From an uncultured Bacteroides sp. (GTDB lineage: Bacteria; Bacteroidota; Bacteroidia; Bacteroidales; Bacteroidaceae), in the NCBI RefSeq assembly GCF_900547205.1, contig NZ_URFY01000025.1, forward strand, positions 1 through 64,000: a stretch of 64,000 bases of DNA, written 5' to 3'. A program made the translations under genes and the position numbers. The notes beneath the pieces are model-generated. The model was not told where the DNA came from. It saw nothing but the letters and a program-made list of their open reading frames with translations, and ran no database searches. Positions within the stretch are counted from its first letter, which is position 1. Every line of letters starts with the position of its first letter. Below are positions 49,249 to 57,560 of this stretch, piece after piece.

Positions 49249-49898
49249 TGATGAAATACGACATAGGCGACATAAAGAGGGAGGTGCGCATCACGCTGGA
49301 TGAAAATAGCGTGAGTGTGCCTCTTGTTATTGAGATGGATAATGATACTCTGTCTTTGGATGAACTGATTGAAAATAAGGTAATTGATGCTGTGAAAAGC
49401 GTTACGCAAAGTGCACCTTCGCATTTGCTTGATGGCGGTGTGGAGTTTGCCGGATGCGTGGAATGGGAAAAGGGCTTAGTGGGAAAAGGTATGGGGTTTA
49501 CTGCATTGCCGGAAGACTTTATGCGCCTTGTCGTTTTTCAAATGAGTGATTGGAGAAGACCTGTGTTAGACGTTATTTCGGATGCGGACCCGAGGTACTT
49601 TATGCAGAAGTCTAAATTCTCGGGGATTCGCGGAGGTGTGGAGAAACCTGTCTGCGCAATTACTACGTACCCGGACGGGAGGATGATGGAGTTTTATTCT
49701 TGTGCAGGCGGCGCGAACGTTTCCGTGAGGATAGCGAAGTATATCCCCTACCCTATTATCACTGATGGAAAGATTGAAATCTGCAAGAAGCTATATTCGT
49801 CTGTGGTTTACTATATCGCCGGACTGGTGGCGGCTACCCTTAAGGATAAAGAGCAATCGGCTCTACTTTTTTCATTTGCTAAAGATTTACTGAAATGA
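49248..49898 (+). CDS. Putative head-tail connector protein
   Basis: 216 residues starting at the overlapping ATG (a second ATG follows directly). Predominantly helical N-terminus with ENKVIDAVKSVTQSAPSHLL, then ALPEDFMRLVVFQMSDWRRPV and a C-terminal YYIAGLVAATLKDKEQSALL helix. The phrase 'ALPxDFxRL' with following strand region is common in adaptor-type proteins of Bacteroides phages. Position between head and tail genes supports a connector role. Confidence 0.55.
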   Translation: MMKYDIGDIKREVRITLDENSVSVPLVIEMDNDTLSLDELIENKVIDAVKSVTQSAPSHLLDGGVEFAGCVEWEKGLVGKGMGFTALPEDFMRLVVFQMSDWRRPVLDVISDADPRYFMQKSKFSGIRGGVEKPVCAITTYPDGRMMEFYSCAGGANVSVRIAKYIPYPIITDGKIEICKKLYSSVVYYIAGLVAATLKDKEQSALLFSFAKDLLK

Positions 49899-50518
49899 AG
49901 GACCCGCATAATTTAGGTGAGTTTGAGAATTTTGAAAAGGTTTGGGATTTGTATCCTAGTGGTGGATGTCCCGGTGATTATGTTCTGGTAGATGGTGAGA
50001 AAGTCTACTGGAATGGCATGGAACAGAATTGGGGCGATGGCGGTATCGTGGATAGTGGCGGCAGAGATATGAGGGTTGAAGGCGATTTGACCGTAACGGG
50101 AAATCTGACTGTAGGTGGAAAGACAAAGGGAAAGGAAGCGGAATTTGAGAAGTTAAAAGCGGGCGAAGTGGAATTTGAAGGTGACCCGTTTGCTGCCCGG
50201 GAACATAAACATTGCTTTTCGGATATTGAAGGTGCGGAGGATGGGAGTATTCCCGGAAAGATTGAGAGCGCTATCCATGCGGATAAAGCACATGACTTGG
50301 ATGAGGACAGTCCTGTTTGGGATAAAATGTTGAGGAAGGATGTGGAGGACAGTGCGAGAGAGAAGATAGTTTTTGAGAAGGGGGCAGTTTTTATTTGTGG
50401 TCTGACTACTGAACAACTCGAATCTCAAATTTCACTATCGGTGATTGAAAAGGGAGAACCGGAAGAGAATACTTTGAATGAAGGTATTGTTGAAGAAGTG
50501 AAGGAAAATATAAAGTAA
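49895..50518 (+). CDS. Phage tail/fibre-associated protein
   Basis: 207 residues, start overlapping the previous stop (ATGA). N-terminal GDYVLVDGEKVYWNGMEQNW resembles short beta-rich modules found in fibre proteins, followed by DLTVTGNLTVGGKTKGKEAE, a repetitive beta-helix-like stretch, and an acidic C-terminus. Probably part of the tail fibre or its chaperone; it is followed 5 nt later by the long tail protein. Confidence 0.55.
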   Translation: MKDPHNLGEFENFEKVWDLYPSGGCPGDYVLVDGEKVYWNGMEQNWGDGGIVDSGGRDMRVEGDLTVTGNLTVGGKTKGKEAEFEKLKAGEVEFEGDPFAAREHKHCFSDIEGAEDGSIPGKIESAIHADKAHDLDEDSPVWDKMLRKDVEDSAREKIVFEKGAVFICGLTTEQLESQISLSVIEKGEPEENTLNEGIVEEVKENIK

Positions 50519-50523
50519 ATGAT

Positions 50524-52731
50524 ATGGCAATTAATCTATCAACAGGAATATATGGTTTTATCTGTTCGGTTACGAAAAAAGCCGGAGAGTATGTGAGTAC
50601 GTTTGTCTCCGGTGTGTCGGGCTGGATTATTCGACATAATGGGGATGCGGAATTTAAGTCTATCTATGCCAGGGACAAGATTGTGACGAACGAGTATGTG
50701 TATAACCGTATCCGGGTGACGGAGGATGAGGAGATAGTGAGCAGTAACGGCAAGATTGACTATGCCATTAATAATGGGGACGGTACTTATACTGTGGGAC
50801 TGGATTTGCGTGAGGGGGATATCAACCCGTTTGCGGATGGTGATTTGCTTATTGGGTATTATCATAATCCGGAGAATAGCGAGGTGATTTATGCTATTCA
50901 GAGAATAACGGTGATGCAAGACCCTAAAGTGGAAGACCAGTCAATGATAGTGGTATGTGAGGATGGCAGTTTCCCGCATAAGTATATGATTGTGGTAAGG
51001 GTTGGAAATCTTCGGAATAGCGAACGACAGGCGTTCGTCAAGATTAGCAGCCGGACAAACAGTGTGCATTTCTTTGAGGGCATTGACAGTTGGGCGGCTC
51101 TTGATAATCCGGACAACATCAGGTGTTCGCTGGGGAAAGCGGATTTGGGACTTATACCATCATGGGCAACGGATGCAATCGGGGATTTGAAAAAGTGGTT
51201 CGGGCTGATTGCGGACGGGGTTATTCTGCGTGGGACGTTTATTCTTAAAAATGATAAGACCATTGAGGACGAACTGACGGGGCAGATAACGGAACTTTCC
51301 GGGAGGTTTGAAATAAGGGAAACCGGTATTACTGGGAAATGGAAGGAAGTTATTAAATATGCGGAACAAGCTTCTCAATCGGCTGGTAGTGCAGCCGGTT
51401 CCGCCACGGCTGCCGGAGAACATGAGAAGAAAGTGGTAGAACTGGCAGGTGAGTTCTCTGTCAATGCGAAGAAGCTGGCTGCCGACTTCTCCGAGAAAGT
51501 AACTACTGAAACTTCCTCCGCACTGGGGGCTATTGCATCTGCTACGGAAACGGCTACTGGTAGCCTTCAATTGACAGCAAGAGATTTCTCTGTAGCTTTC
51601 ACCAAACTGGTTAATGAAAAGACCACCGAAGCCACCGGAACCATAACCAACGTGAAGGAATCGGCTGAATCATCCATCACACAGACTGCCGAAAAACTTG
51701 ATTTGTCCTTTAAGAAAACAGTAGAGACAAAGACGGCAGAAGCCACCGGAGCGATAACTGATGCGAAAGAATTGGCGGAAAGTAGTATTCAAGCATCCGC
51801 AGAGGCTTTGAAAATAGACTTCAATAAAAATGTAGAGAAAAAGACCAATGAAGCCAACGGAGCGATAACCGACATGAAGAATAAAGCAACATCCGACTTT
51901 GAAATCACAGCGAAGAAATTGACTACAACTTTTGAGGAAACTGTAAGTTCGAAGACTACAGAAGCTACCGGAGCGATAAAAGATACTACAGATACTCATA
52001 AGTCGGAACTTAGCCGAACAGCTAAAGAGTTGACGGATAAGTTTCAAGAAACCTTAACCGACGCAGAGGGTAATATCATCAAAGAGATTGGGACGCAAGT
52101 TACCCAAAATGCTAAACAATGGAAGGTTGAGGTAATGGGAAAAGATGCGGAGGGAAATCCGAATACAATTCTTGCTGCTATCAATGCTGATGAAAGCGGG
52201 ATAAAAATTAAAGGAGACAAAGTAGAGATTGATGGAACTTTATTTGCACAAATGATTATGGCTAGCGGATTGAATGTCAATGACAAGACTATTATCACAA
52301 AAGAGGGATTATTTAAAACGGTGGACGCTATCATTGAGGGATCCATAGCACAATCTTTTAAAAATTTGGGAACTCTGAGAGGAAATGTGACGCTGGATTT
52401 TTCTACAGGATTTAATTGGGCGGGGGAAACTTCATCGAATATAATTATGTTTTTGCCATTTGACGCTCCTCACGGCACTTTCTGTGCTATTTTTAATGGA
52501 GGTCCCCGCAGACTGACAGGAACTATAACAGTAATGCAACTTAGTAGTACCTGTTTTATTGATAAAAGGTATTTGGATAATCCAGAACAGGCGGTGACGA
52601 AAATTAAATTGAGACGTAATCAAATGCTGGAACTTAGGTTTATTAATGCCGGTACGGCTACCGCATGGAGGATTATGAATTATGATGATTTTAGTCTATC
52701 ACAGGAAGGTGGAAGCTGGGTGTTGTCATGA
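50524..52731 (+). CDS. Long tail protein with heptad-like 37-residue repeats
   Basis: 735 residues. N-terminal 200 residues are beta-rich (GWIIRHNGDAEFKSIYARD, a motif of phage tail proteins). From about 280 to 520 a long helical region contains four units of a 37-residue repeat with core K-T-x-E-A-T-G-A-I-T-D. The C-terminus (about 560-735) is beta-rich and may be a receptor-binding or trimerisation head. Fits a trimeric coiled-coil fibre or central tail protein. Confidence 0.65.
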   Translation: MAINLSTGIYGFICSVTKKAGEYVSTFVSGVSGWIIRHNGDAEFKSIYARDKIVTNEYVYNRIRVTEDEEIVSSNGKIDYAINNGDGTYTVGLDLREGDINPFADGDLLIGYYHNPENSEVIYAIQRITVMQDPKVEDQSMIVVCEDGSFPHKYMIVVRVGNLRNSERQAFVKISSRTNSVHFFEGIDSWAALDNPDNIRCSLGKADLGLIPSWATDAIGDLKKWFGLIADGVILRGTFILKNDKTIEDELTGQITELSGRFEIRETGITGKWKEVIKYAEQASQSAGSAAGSATAAGEHEKKVVELAGEFSVNAKKLAADFSEKVTTETSSALGAIASATETATGSLQLTARDFSVAFTKLVNEKTTEATGTITNVKESAESSITQTAEKLDLSFKKTVETKTAEATGAITDAKELAESSIQASAEALKIDFNKNVEKKTNEANGAITDMKNKATSDFEITAKKLTTTFEETVSSKTTEATGAIKDTTDTHKSELSRTAKELTDKFQETLTDAEGNIIKEIGTQVTQNAKQWKVEVMGKDAEGNPNTILAAINADESGIKIKGDKVEIDGTLFAQMIMASGLNVNDKTIITKEGLFKTVDAIIEGSIAQSFKNLGTLRGNVTLDFSTGFNWAGETSSNIIMFLPFDAPHGTFCAIFNGGPRRLTGTITVMQLSSTCFIDKRYLDNPEQAVTKIKLRRNQMLELRFINAGTATAWRIMNYDDFSLSQEGGSWVLS
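51619..52062 (+). repeat. 111-nt tandem repeat in the tail protein gene
   Basis: Equivalent AAGAC starts fall at 51619, 51730, 51841 and 51952, exactly 111 nt apart. The units diverge in sequence but keep the reading frame and the 37-residue period. Confidence 0.85.
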
Positions 52732-52784
52732 AGGCTACAGATGTGACGTTTATCGAGGAAAAACAACTTTAATAATATATAATT

Positions 52785-53081
52785 ATGGCATTGAAAAGTA
52801 TTGCTTTTACACAAACGGGAACGGAGTTTATTTCCGAAGCTATAAAATTGGCAACGAGTAATGTGGTTATTCATCTGGAATTTGCTGGCGAGAATGCGGA
52901 GAATCAGCAGGTTCACTTGGCGCAGAGTATCACTAATAGCGGGTATCATGTGTTTGACACTCAAAAGAAATGTGTCAATGGGATTTATGAGAAGAATGTA
53001 ACGGGAGGAATGCCGGGACAGTATATTAAGGTGATTTGTAATTCAAAGCCTTCATTGGCACAGTATCTGGAAGATGAATAA
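52785..53081 (+). CDS. Small phage protein of unknown function
   Basis: 98 residues, no signal peptide. Beta-rich middle (SNVVIHLEFAG, GYHVFDTQKKCVNGIYEKNV, GQYIKVICNSK). I do not recognise it. It lies 53 nt after the tail protein and 3 nt before the holin-like gene, so it probably belongs to the tail-lysis transcript; a minor virion protein is the simplest guess. Confidence 0.6.
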   Translation: MALKSIAFTQTGTEFISEAIKLATSNVVIHLEFAGENAENQQVHLAQSITNSGYHVFDTQKKCVNGIYEKNVTGGMPGQYIKVICNSKPSLAQYLEDE

Positions 53082-53084
53082 GTT

Positions 53085-53591
53085 ATGCAAATTGAAGATA
53101 GTAATATTGGCAATGTGCTGATTCAAGGAGGTACGACAGCATTCTTTTCGGTGTATATGACACAAGCGTACTTGGATATGCTGCCTTGGATTGTGGCAGC
53201 GGTTCCACTTATTGTCGGGGATTTGTATTTCGGCATTAAAAAGGTAAGGTGCAAATATGTAAGCAGCAAGGGGCACAGTGAAAAACCGTCTTTTACGAAG
53301 GCAATAGGTATGACTATTGACAAGGCGTTTAGCTACGTCTGCTGGATTCTTATTGCAACTACGCTGGGACTTGCTTTTGAAACGTCGGCTATCAAGTATG
53401 TTATTATGGGGGTGGTTTATCTGAAAGAACTGATTTCCTGTTTCAGGAACTACTTTAACTCTAAGGGGTATGATGTGAATGAAGCGGAAATGTTTAAACT
53501 TATGTGGCGACTGGCTATACGCAAGGGTGAAGAGACTACGGAAGAATTAAATAAATTGATAATTAAAAAAGAAGAGAAAGATGAAAATTAA
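53085..53591 (+). CDS. Phage holin-like membrane protein
   Basis: 168 residues with hydrophobic segments near 10-28, 32-50 (MLPWIVAAVPLIVGDLYFGI), 80-98 (VCWILIATTLGLAFE) and 103-115, and a charged C-terminal tail (IIKKEEKDEN). This resembles Bacteroides phage holin family proteins, which permeabilise the inner membrane. It overlaps the amidase gene by 11 nt, the normal holin-endolysin arrangement. Confidence 0.75.
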   Translation: MQIEDSNIGNVLIQGGTTAFFSVYMTQAYLDMLPWIVAAVPLIVGDLYFGIKKVRCKYVSSKGHSEKPSFTKAIGMTIDKAFSYVCWILIATTLGLAFETSAIKYVIMGVVYLKELISCFRNYFNSKGYDVNEAEMFKLMWRLAIRKGEETTEELNKLIIKKEEKDEN

Positions 53592-54108
53592 ACCTACTAA
53601 GAATGAGCCGGTATTTATTGTGATTCATTGTTCGGCTACCAGAGAGGACAGGGATTTTACGGAAGGGCAGATTAATGCTAGCCATGTGCAAAGAGGAATA
53701 GCGGATAGTGATGGTAGAGGTGGATACCATTATTATATCAGAAAGGATGGTACGGTTATCACCATGCGTCCGGAGGAGGAAATAGGAGCGCATGATAATT
53801 GCAAAGTACCGGGTGAAAGTTACTCTTATAATTATTGCAGTATCGGGATTTGCTATGAAGGAGGACTGGATGCGAATGGGAAAGCGAAAGATACGAGAAC
53901 GGATGCACAGAAGAAAGCGATGGACGGACTGGTGCAGGATGTTTGTTCACGGTATTCCATCGTTGATGTGCTGGGGCATCGGGATACTTCACCGGATAAG
54001 AATAGCAATGGAGTTGTGGAACGCTGCGAATGGTTGAAGGAGTGTCCGTGCTTTGAGGTGAAGGATGTTTATACGAGTTTTTTGAGGGATACGATTGTGA
54101 AACCTTAG
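53581..54108 (+). CDS. N-acetylmuramoyl-L-alanine amidase endolysin (T7-lysozyme type)
   Basis: 175 residues. The zinc amidase_2/PGRP fold is recognisable: FIVIHCSAT (His16), GGYHYYIRKDGT (Tyr49), EEIGAHD, GHRDTSPDK (His133) and LKECPCF (Lys153, Cys155), matching the zinc ligands His-His-Cys and catalytic Tyr/Lys of T7 lysozyme. It cleaves the bond between muramic acid and the peptide. No signal peptide, so it depends on the overlapping holin for access to peptidoglycan. Confidence 0.92.
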   Translation: MKIKPTKNEPVFIVIHCSATREDRDFTEGQINASHVQRGIADSDGRGGYHYYIRKDGTVITMRPEEEIGAHDNCKVPGESYSYNYCSIGICYEGGLDANGKAKDTRTDAQKKAMDGLVQDVCSRYSIVDVLGHRDTSPDKNSNGVVERCEWLKECPCFEVKDVYTSFLRDTIVKP

Positions 54109-54118
54109 TTTGTGAGAG

Positions 54119-55246
54119 ATGAAAACAAGCGTTGCTACTGTGAAGTTGAATAGCGTAAACTTGAACAGTGTTCGGATGAATATGGTAGAGTTGGGAAGAA
54201 AAACGAGTAGACAATCTACACTTCCCGCTCCTGTTGCTTGGTATGATATTGAGAAGGAGGGGAAGAATAATGATTCTCCGGACCGGAGTATTGTTACGGA
54301 TTTCTCGGGGAATGGAAGGAATTTGAAACTTTATAATTTTGACTGGAGAGGTTATTCGGGATATGGTGGCTACGAAATTAGATATGGAAAAAGAAGCAAT
54401 GCAGACTATGGAGCTTTGAGTATGAATACTGATTATATAAGTCATACAGAAAATAAGATTTATATAAACAATATGTCGAAAGGAAAGGTAATAATAGGAA
54501 GTGAAACAGCGCATTGGGGTACTTATTATTTTTCCCTGAATTGTGATTCACATAAAGTCGTTATAAAAGGACTGCCCGAAGGAGCTAAATTTATTGTTAA
54601 TATTTATTATAAAAATATTTATAATGGCATCGTTTATCTTGATAAAAACTTGAATACAATTACCTGTGATGGAACATATATACTTTCCGGTTATGTGAGT
54701 AGTACGTTGGATAGCCCATATATATATTCTTATTATATAGAATCTCCTGCTGAAGGTCCCTGTGACCTAACTATAGAACAACTTCCTGTATATCCCGGAG
54801 CTTTGGTATTTGATTATAATGATGATTATGCTGAATTTGTAGGAGATTTGGGATTAAATGAATATACAGTTTTATTTGATAGGCTTTATTATAATTCATA
54901 TAAATCAGATAGGTATCCATTATATGCTACACTTAAAAAAGAATACAGTAACGATATTCCATTTAAAATGGAATTTATAGAGCGTAGTAGAAATGAAAAT
55001 CTATCATATTCGTATGGTGCAAGTACGGAAATTGACACAATTAATGGTATCAGAAAAGTAAGTGTACAAACTTCTGTTTCATATAATGGGAAAGATATAC
55101 TTAGAGGGGATTCTTTGAAAAAAGGGAATGGCTTATGTTTAGGTCATAATAGTCATTTAGCCTTTTATAAATTGCTCCTTTTTGACAGGATACTTACTGC
55201 GGAACAGATTGAATTAGCTAAAGTAAAATATGGATTTAATAAATAA
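54119..55246 (+). CDS. LamG/concanavalin-like phage surface protein
   Basis: 375 residues. The pattern APVAWYDIEKEGKNNDSPD, VTDFSGNGRNLKLYNF and the C-terminal AFYKLLLFDRILTAEQIELA is characteristic of LamG-like (concanavalin) domains. The middle (about 110-230) is rich in Tyr, Asn and Ser with beta character. The gene is more A/T-rich than its neighbours, suggesting exchange. Likely a glycan- or receptor-binding appendage, though located after the lysis genes. Confidence 0.6.
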   Translation: MKTSVATVKLNSVNLNSVRMNMVELGRKTSRQSTLPAPVAWYDIEKEGKNNDSPDRSIVTDFSGNGRNLKLYNFDWRGYSGYGGYEIRYGKRSNADYGALSMNTDYISHTENKIYINNMSKGKVIIGSETAHWGTYYFSLNCDSHKVVIKGLPEGAKFIVNIYYKNIYNGIVYLDKNLNTITCDGTYILSGYVSSTLDSPYIYSYYIESPAEGPCDLTIEQLPVYPGALVFDYNDDYAEFVGDLGLNEYTVLFDRLYYNSYKSDRYPLYATLKKEYSNDIPFKMEFIERSRNENLSYSYGASTEIDTINGIRKVSVQTSVSYNGKDILRGDSLKKGNGLCLGHNSHLAFYKLLLFDRILTAEQIELAKVKYGFNK

Positions 55247-55255
55247 GCAAAAAAC

Positions 55256-55489
55256 ATGAATTATGTAATTGTGACTGTGGAATGGTGCCTATCAAAGGGA
55301 ATAACAGTACCTGAATCGGCACGAAAGAGTGTGAATGGTAAAATGGTTTTGTTTCACTATGGCTATATCCAGCCTGTATTGACAGATGGTGATGTGATGG
55401 ACGTGTATGTGCATGACAGCGAGGAACTAAGGAATATCCTAAATAGTCCGGAGTGGAGTGATTCTACAGAAAAAGAAGAAATGACATGA
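55256..55489 (+). CDS. Small phage protein of unknown function
   Basis: 77 residues, acidic at the C-terminus (DSEELRNILNSPEW, STEKEEMT). Contains MVLFHYGYIQPVL. No signal peptide or membrane segment. Its stop overlaps the start of the spanin-like gene (ATGA), so the two are coupled. Not recognised. Confidence 0.6.
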   Translation: MNYVIVTVEWCLSKGITVPESARKSVNGKMVLFHYGYIQPVLTDGDVMDVYVHDSEELRNILNSPEWSDSTEKEEMT

Positions 55490-55944
55490 AGCAACTCCCC
55501 TATTTTATAATTGTGGTTCTTGTTCTGATTATCGTGTTCCGCCCTAACAGAGTGGAACACGTATCAAGTGAAGTGGTGAGGGATACTGTGTGCTCGGTGG
55601 ATACGGTACGGGACACGGTGCGTTATCCGGTGCGGGAGGTGCTGGTTGATTCGGTGCCTTATCCGGTTTTTGTGCGGGTGGCGGGAGATACTGTCCGGGA
55701 TACGGTTTATTTGCCGATCACACAAAAGGTTTATAAAGATAGCTTGTATACGGCTTATGTGAGTGGATACAGGGCGAAGCTGGATAGCATTGAGGTATAT
55801 AGCCGGAGGCAAACGGTATATGTGCGGGAACGGGTGAAACGGAAACGCTGGGGACTGGGTGTGCAAACCGGATACGGATGGAGCGAAAATAAGAGAGGCG
55901 CGTATGTGGGGGTTGGTATTAGTTATAATTTGCTGGAATGGTAG
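55486..55944 (+). CDS. Spanin-like envelope protein (DUF6808-type)
   Basis: 152 residues. N-terminal membrane anchor (FIIVVLVLIIVF), then a periplasmic stretch with repeated V-R-D-T-V units (four copies around residues 28-72 and 80-86), a charged segment (VYVRERVKRKRWG) and a C-terminal pair of amphipathic strands (GLGVQTGYGW, YVGVGISYNLLEW) ending in Trp. An inner-membrane anchor joined to an outer-membrane-type beta hairpin suits a protein bridging both membranes in lysis. Inference from layout; homologues are also found in non-lytic elements. Confidence 0.6.
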   Translation: MKQLPYFIIVVLVLIIVFRPNRVEHVSSEVVRDTVCSVDTVRDTVRYPVREVLVDSVPYPVFVRVAGDTVRDTVYLPITQKVYKDSLYTAYVSGYRAKLDSIEVYSRRQTVYVRERVKRKRWGLGVQTGYGWSENKRGAYVGVGISYNLLEW

Positions 55945-55971
55945 AACCTTAGTACAGATTAATAGATAGAA

Positions 55972-56001
55972 TTTGCTTAGTGAATGGGTTGTGTATATTT
56001 G
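55972..56001 (+). promoter_or_regulatory. Promoter of the three-paralogue operon
   Basis: TTTG (55972-55975), 18-bp spacer, TATATTTG (55994-56001). The -7 box ends 5 nt before the ATG at 56006, so the transcript would be almost or fully leaderless. Confidence 0.6.
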
Positions 56002-56005
56002 CCAT

Positions 56006-56485
56006 ATGGAGATAAAGCTAAATATTAAGAAAGCAGCAGTGTATAACGAGGTGGATAAGACTACTGCGTATGTCGGTTCCAAATTGATGGACGGGAATGA
56101 GGATACTTATGCCCGTGTTTCCACTACGGATGATGACAGGGAGATGCTGGAAAGATTTTGGAGGGAAACTTGCAGTGCTGTCGTTGATGAATTTAAGTTA
56201 TTTATAAAGGATGTAAGCGCACCAGAGAATAGCCAAACAGTTGATGATGCGGAGATTTTCTCTCTGGAAATGATTATGCCTTCTTCTTTTGACGATAGAT
56301 TGACTTCTTCTATCGAGATGAGCCTGTTTTCGTTTTTTGTAAGTTCTATACTTATCAAGTGGTTTGCTGTGACGAATAAAGGAGATGTAGAGTATTACCA
56401 GAATCAGGCGATAACTTTTGGGAATGAGATAAGGAGAAAGGTATTTCATCGTAAGAAACCAATCAGAATTATACCAAATGAGTAA
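56006..56485 (+). CDS. Phage protein, paralogue 1 of 3
   Basis: 159 residues. The start is set by the -7 box that ends 5 nt upstream and by alignment with the two following paralogues. Shared features: an N-terminal strand (IKLNIKKAAVYNEVDKTTAYVG) and a C-terminal Trp-Phe helix region (IKWFAVTNKGDVEYYQNQA). Unknown family. Its stop overlaps the next start by 8 nt. Confidence 0.7.
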   Translation: MEIKLNIKKAAVYNEVDKTTAYVGSKLMDGNEDTYARVSTTDDDREMLERFWRETCSAVVDEFKLFIKDVSAPENSQTVDDAEIFSLEMIMPSSFDDRLTSSIEMSLFSFFVSSILIKWFAVTNKGDVEYYQNQAITFGNEIRRKVFHRKKPIRIIPNE

Positions 56486-57002
56486 AATTGATTTAGTGAT
56501 TACGTTGCATAAGTCGGAGTTGATTTATGATGTACGGAATAAGACTTATTTAATAGGTCGGAATAGGTATGATGGAAAGAATGATGAACAGGTGGCGAAT
56601 ATGCAGGTGAATGAGGAGGGTGAGCACATGGAACAGATTCTACGCTCAATAGGTGATGCATATAACGGGCTAAAACTGAAACTGGCAAAGTATTATAAGA
56701 ACGTGGGAAATCTTTCTGATAAGGTGAGCAATGTTTGGATGAATGGCGAGGGGAATCTGGAGTTTATCTTGGAAGTACCAGGTAATTTTGACCGGAATGT
56801 TGTGGATACGATTGCCTCCGGCTGCCACAAATTCATAGTGAATACTGCCATCGGTGAATGGTTTGCCATAACTAAACCGGATGAAGCTGAAATGTATTTG
56901 GCGAAAGCCGGTAATGGTCTGGCTGAGATTCATGCGGCAATTAATAAACGTGTAAGACCTATAAGAGAAGTGGAAGATGATAAAACAGCGGAAAATTATT
57001 GA
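56478..57002 (+). CDS. Phage protein, paralogue 2 of 3
   Basis: 174 residues. Shares the N-terminal LxxxxxELIYDVRNKTYLIG pattern and the C-terminal GEWFAITKPDEAEMYLAKAG with its neighbours. Helical middle (LRSIGDAYNGLKLKLAKYYK) and GNFDRNVVDTIASGCHKFI. Overlaps both neighbours. Function unknown. Confidence 0.7.
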   Translation: MSKIDLVITLHKSELIYDVRNKTYLIGRNRYDGKNDEQVANMQVNEEGEHMEQILRSIGDAYNGLKLKLAKYYKNVGNLSDKVSNVWMNGEGNLEFILEVPGNFDRNVVDTIASGCHKFIVNTAIGEWFAITKPDEAEMYLAKAGNGLAEIHAAINKRVRPIREVEDDKTAENY

Positions 57003-57486
57003 GGTGTCTCTGTACAGAAAAGCATTGGTATATGATGCGGAGAATATTGCTTTCATCATAGGCGATAATATGCAGGGCGGTGATGAAAAGGAAAAAAGTG
57101 GAGTGATGGATTTGGGGCAGGATGGAAATGTAGACAGGGTGACACGTGTACTGAATAAGTCGTTTAATGAACTGGTGTATGCTTTGACTGCCTATACAAA
57201 AGAGGATACGATGGAGGACTGCGTGGTGGATAACCTGTTTACGGAGCCGGAGATTTATGTACTTAAATTGAGTGTTCCGGTGACTTTCAGCAAGCCTAAC
57301 ATAGAGGCGGTGAAGACTGCAGCACATGAGTACCTTGTCTGTATGTCTCTGTTTGAGTGGTTTATGATAACGAAGAAGGATGAAGCGCAAGGGTATTATG
57401 ATAGGGCACAGATGGAGCTAGTGAAGCTAAAAGGGTATCTGGAGGCGAGGACAAAAATGACTCGGAGGCGGTTGAGTACATTTTGA
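56977..57486 (+). CDS. Phage protein, paralogue 3 of 3
   Basis: 169 residues, start overlapping the previous gene by 26 nt. Shares SLYRKALVYDAENIAFIIG at the N-terminus and FEWFMITKKDEAQGYYDRA near the C-terminus. Ends with a basic tail (TKMTRRRLSTF). The conserved Trp-Phe-x-Ile-Thr-Lys-x-Asp-Glu-Ala motif defines the set. Confidence 0.7.
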   Translation: MIKQRKIIEVSLYRKALVYDAENIAFIIGDNMQGGDEKEKSGVMDLGQDGNVDRVTRVLNKSFNELVYALTAYTKEDTMEDCVVDNLFTEPEIYVLKLSVPVTFSKPNIEAVKTAAHEYLVCMSLFEWFMITKKDEAQGYYDRAQMELVKLKGYLEARTKMTRRRLSTF

Positions 57487-57524
57487 ATAATGATATTAGA
57501 TTACGATGTTTTTTCGGATAATTA

Positions 57525-57556
57525 TTTGGATGAATGCAACTTTTAAGTTACCTTTG
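57525..57556 (+). promoter_or_regulatory. Promoter of the fourth toxin-antitoxin pair
   Basis: TTTG (57525-57528), 20-bp spacer, TACCTTTG (57549-57556). The -7 box ends 4 nt before the ATG at 57561: near-leaderless transcript. Confidence 0.65.
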
Positions 57557-57560
57557 TGTT

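Noticed and set aside
52728..52772. 14-codon ORF overlapping the tail protein stop (ATGA)
   Set aside because: Too short to support as a gene, despite the overlapping start.
53759..54514. 251-codon minus-strand frame opposite the amidase and LamG-like genes
   Set aside because: Shadow; spans two well-supported genes and has no recognisable features.
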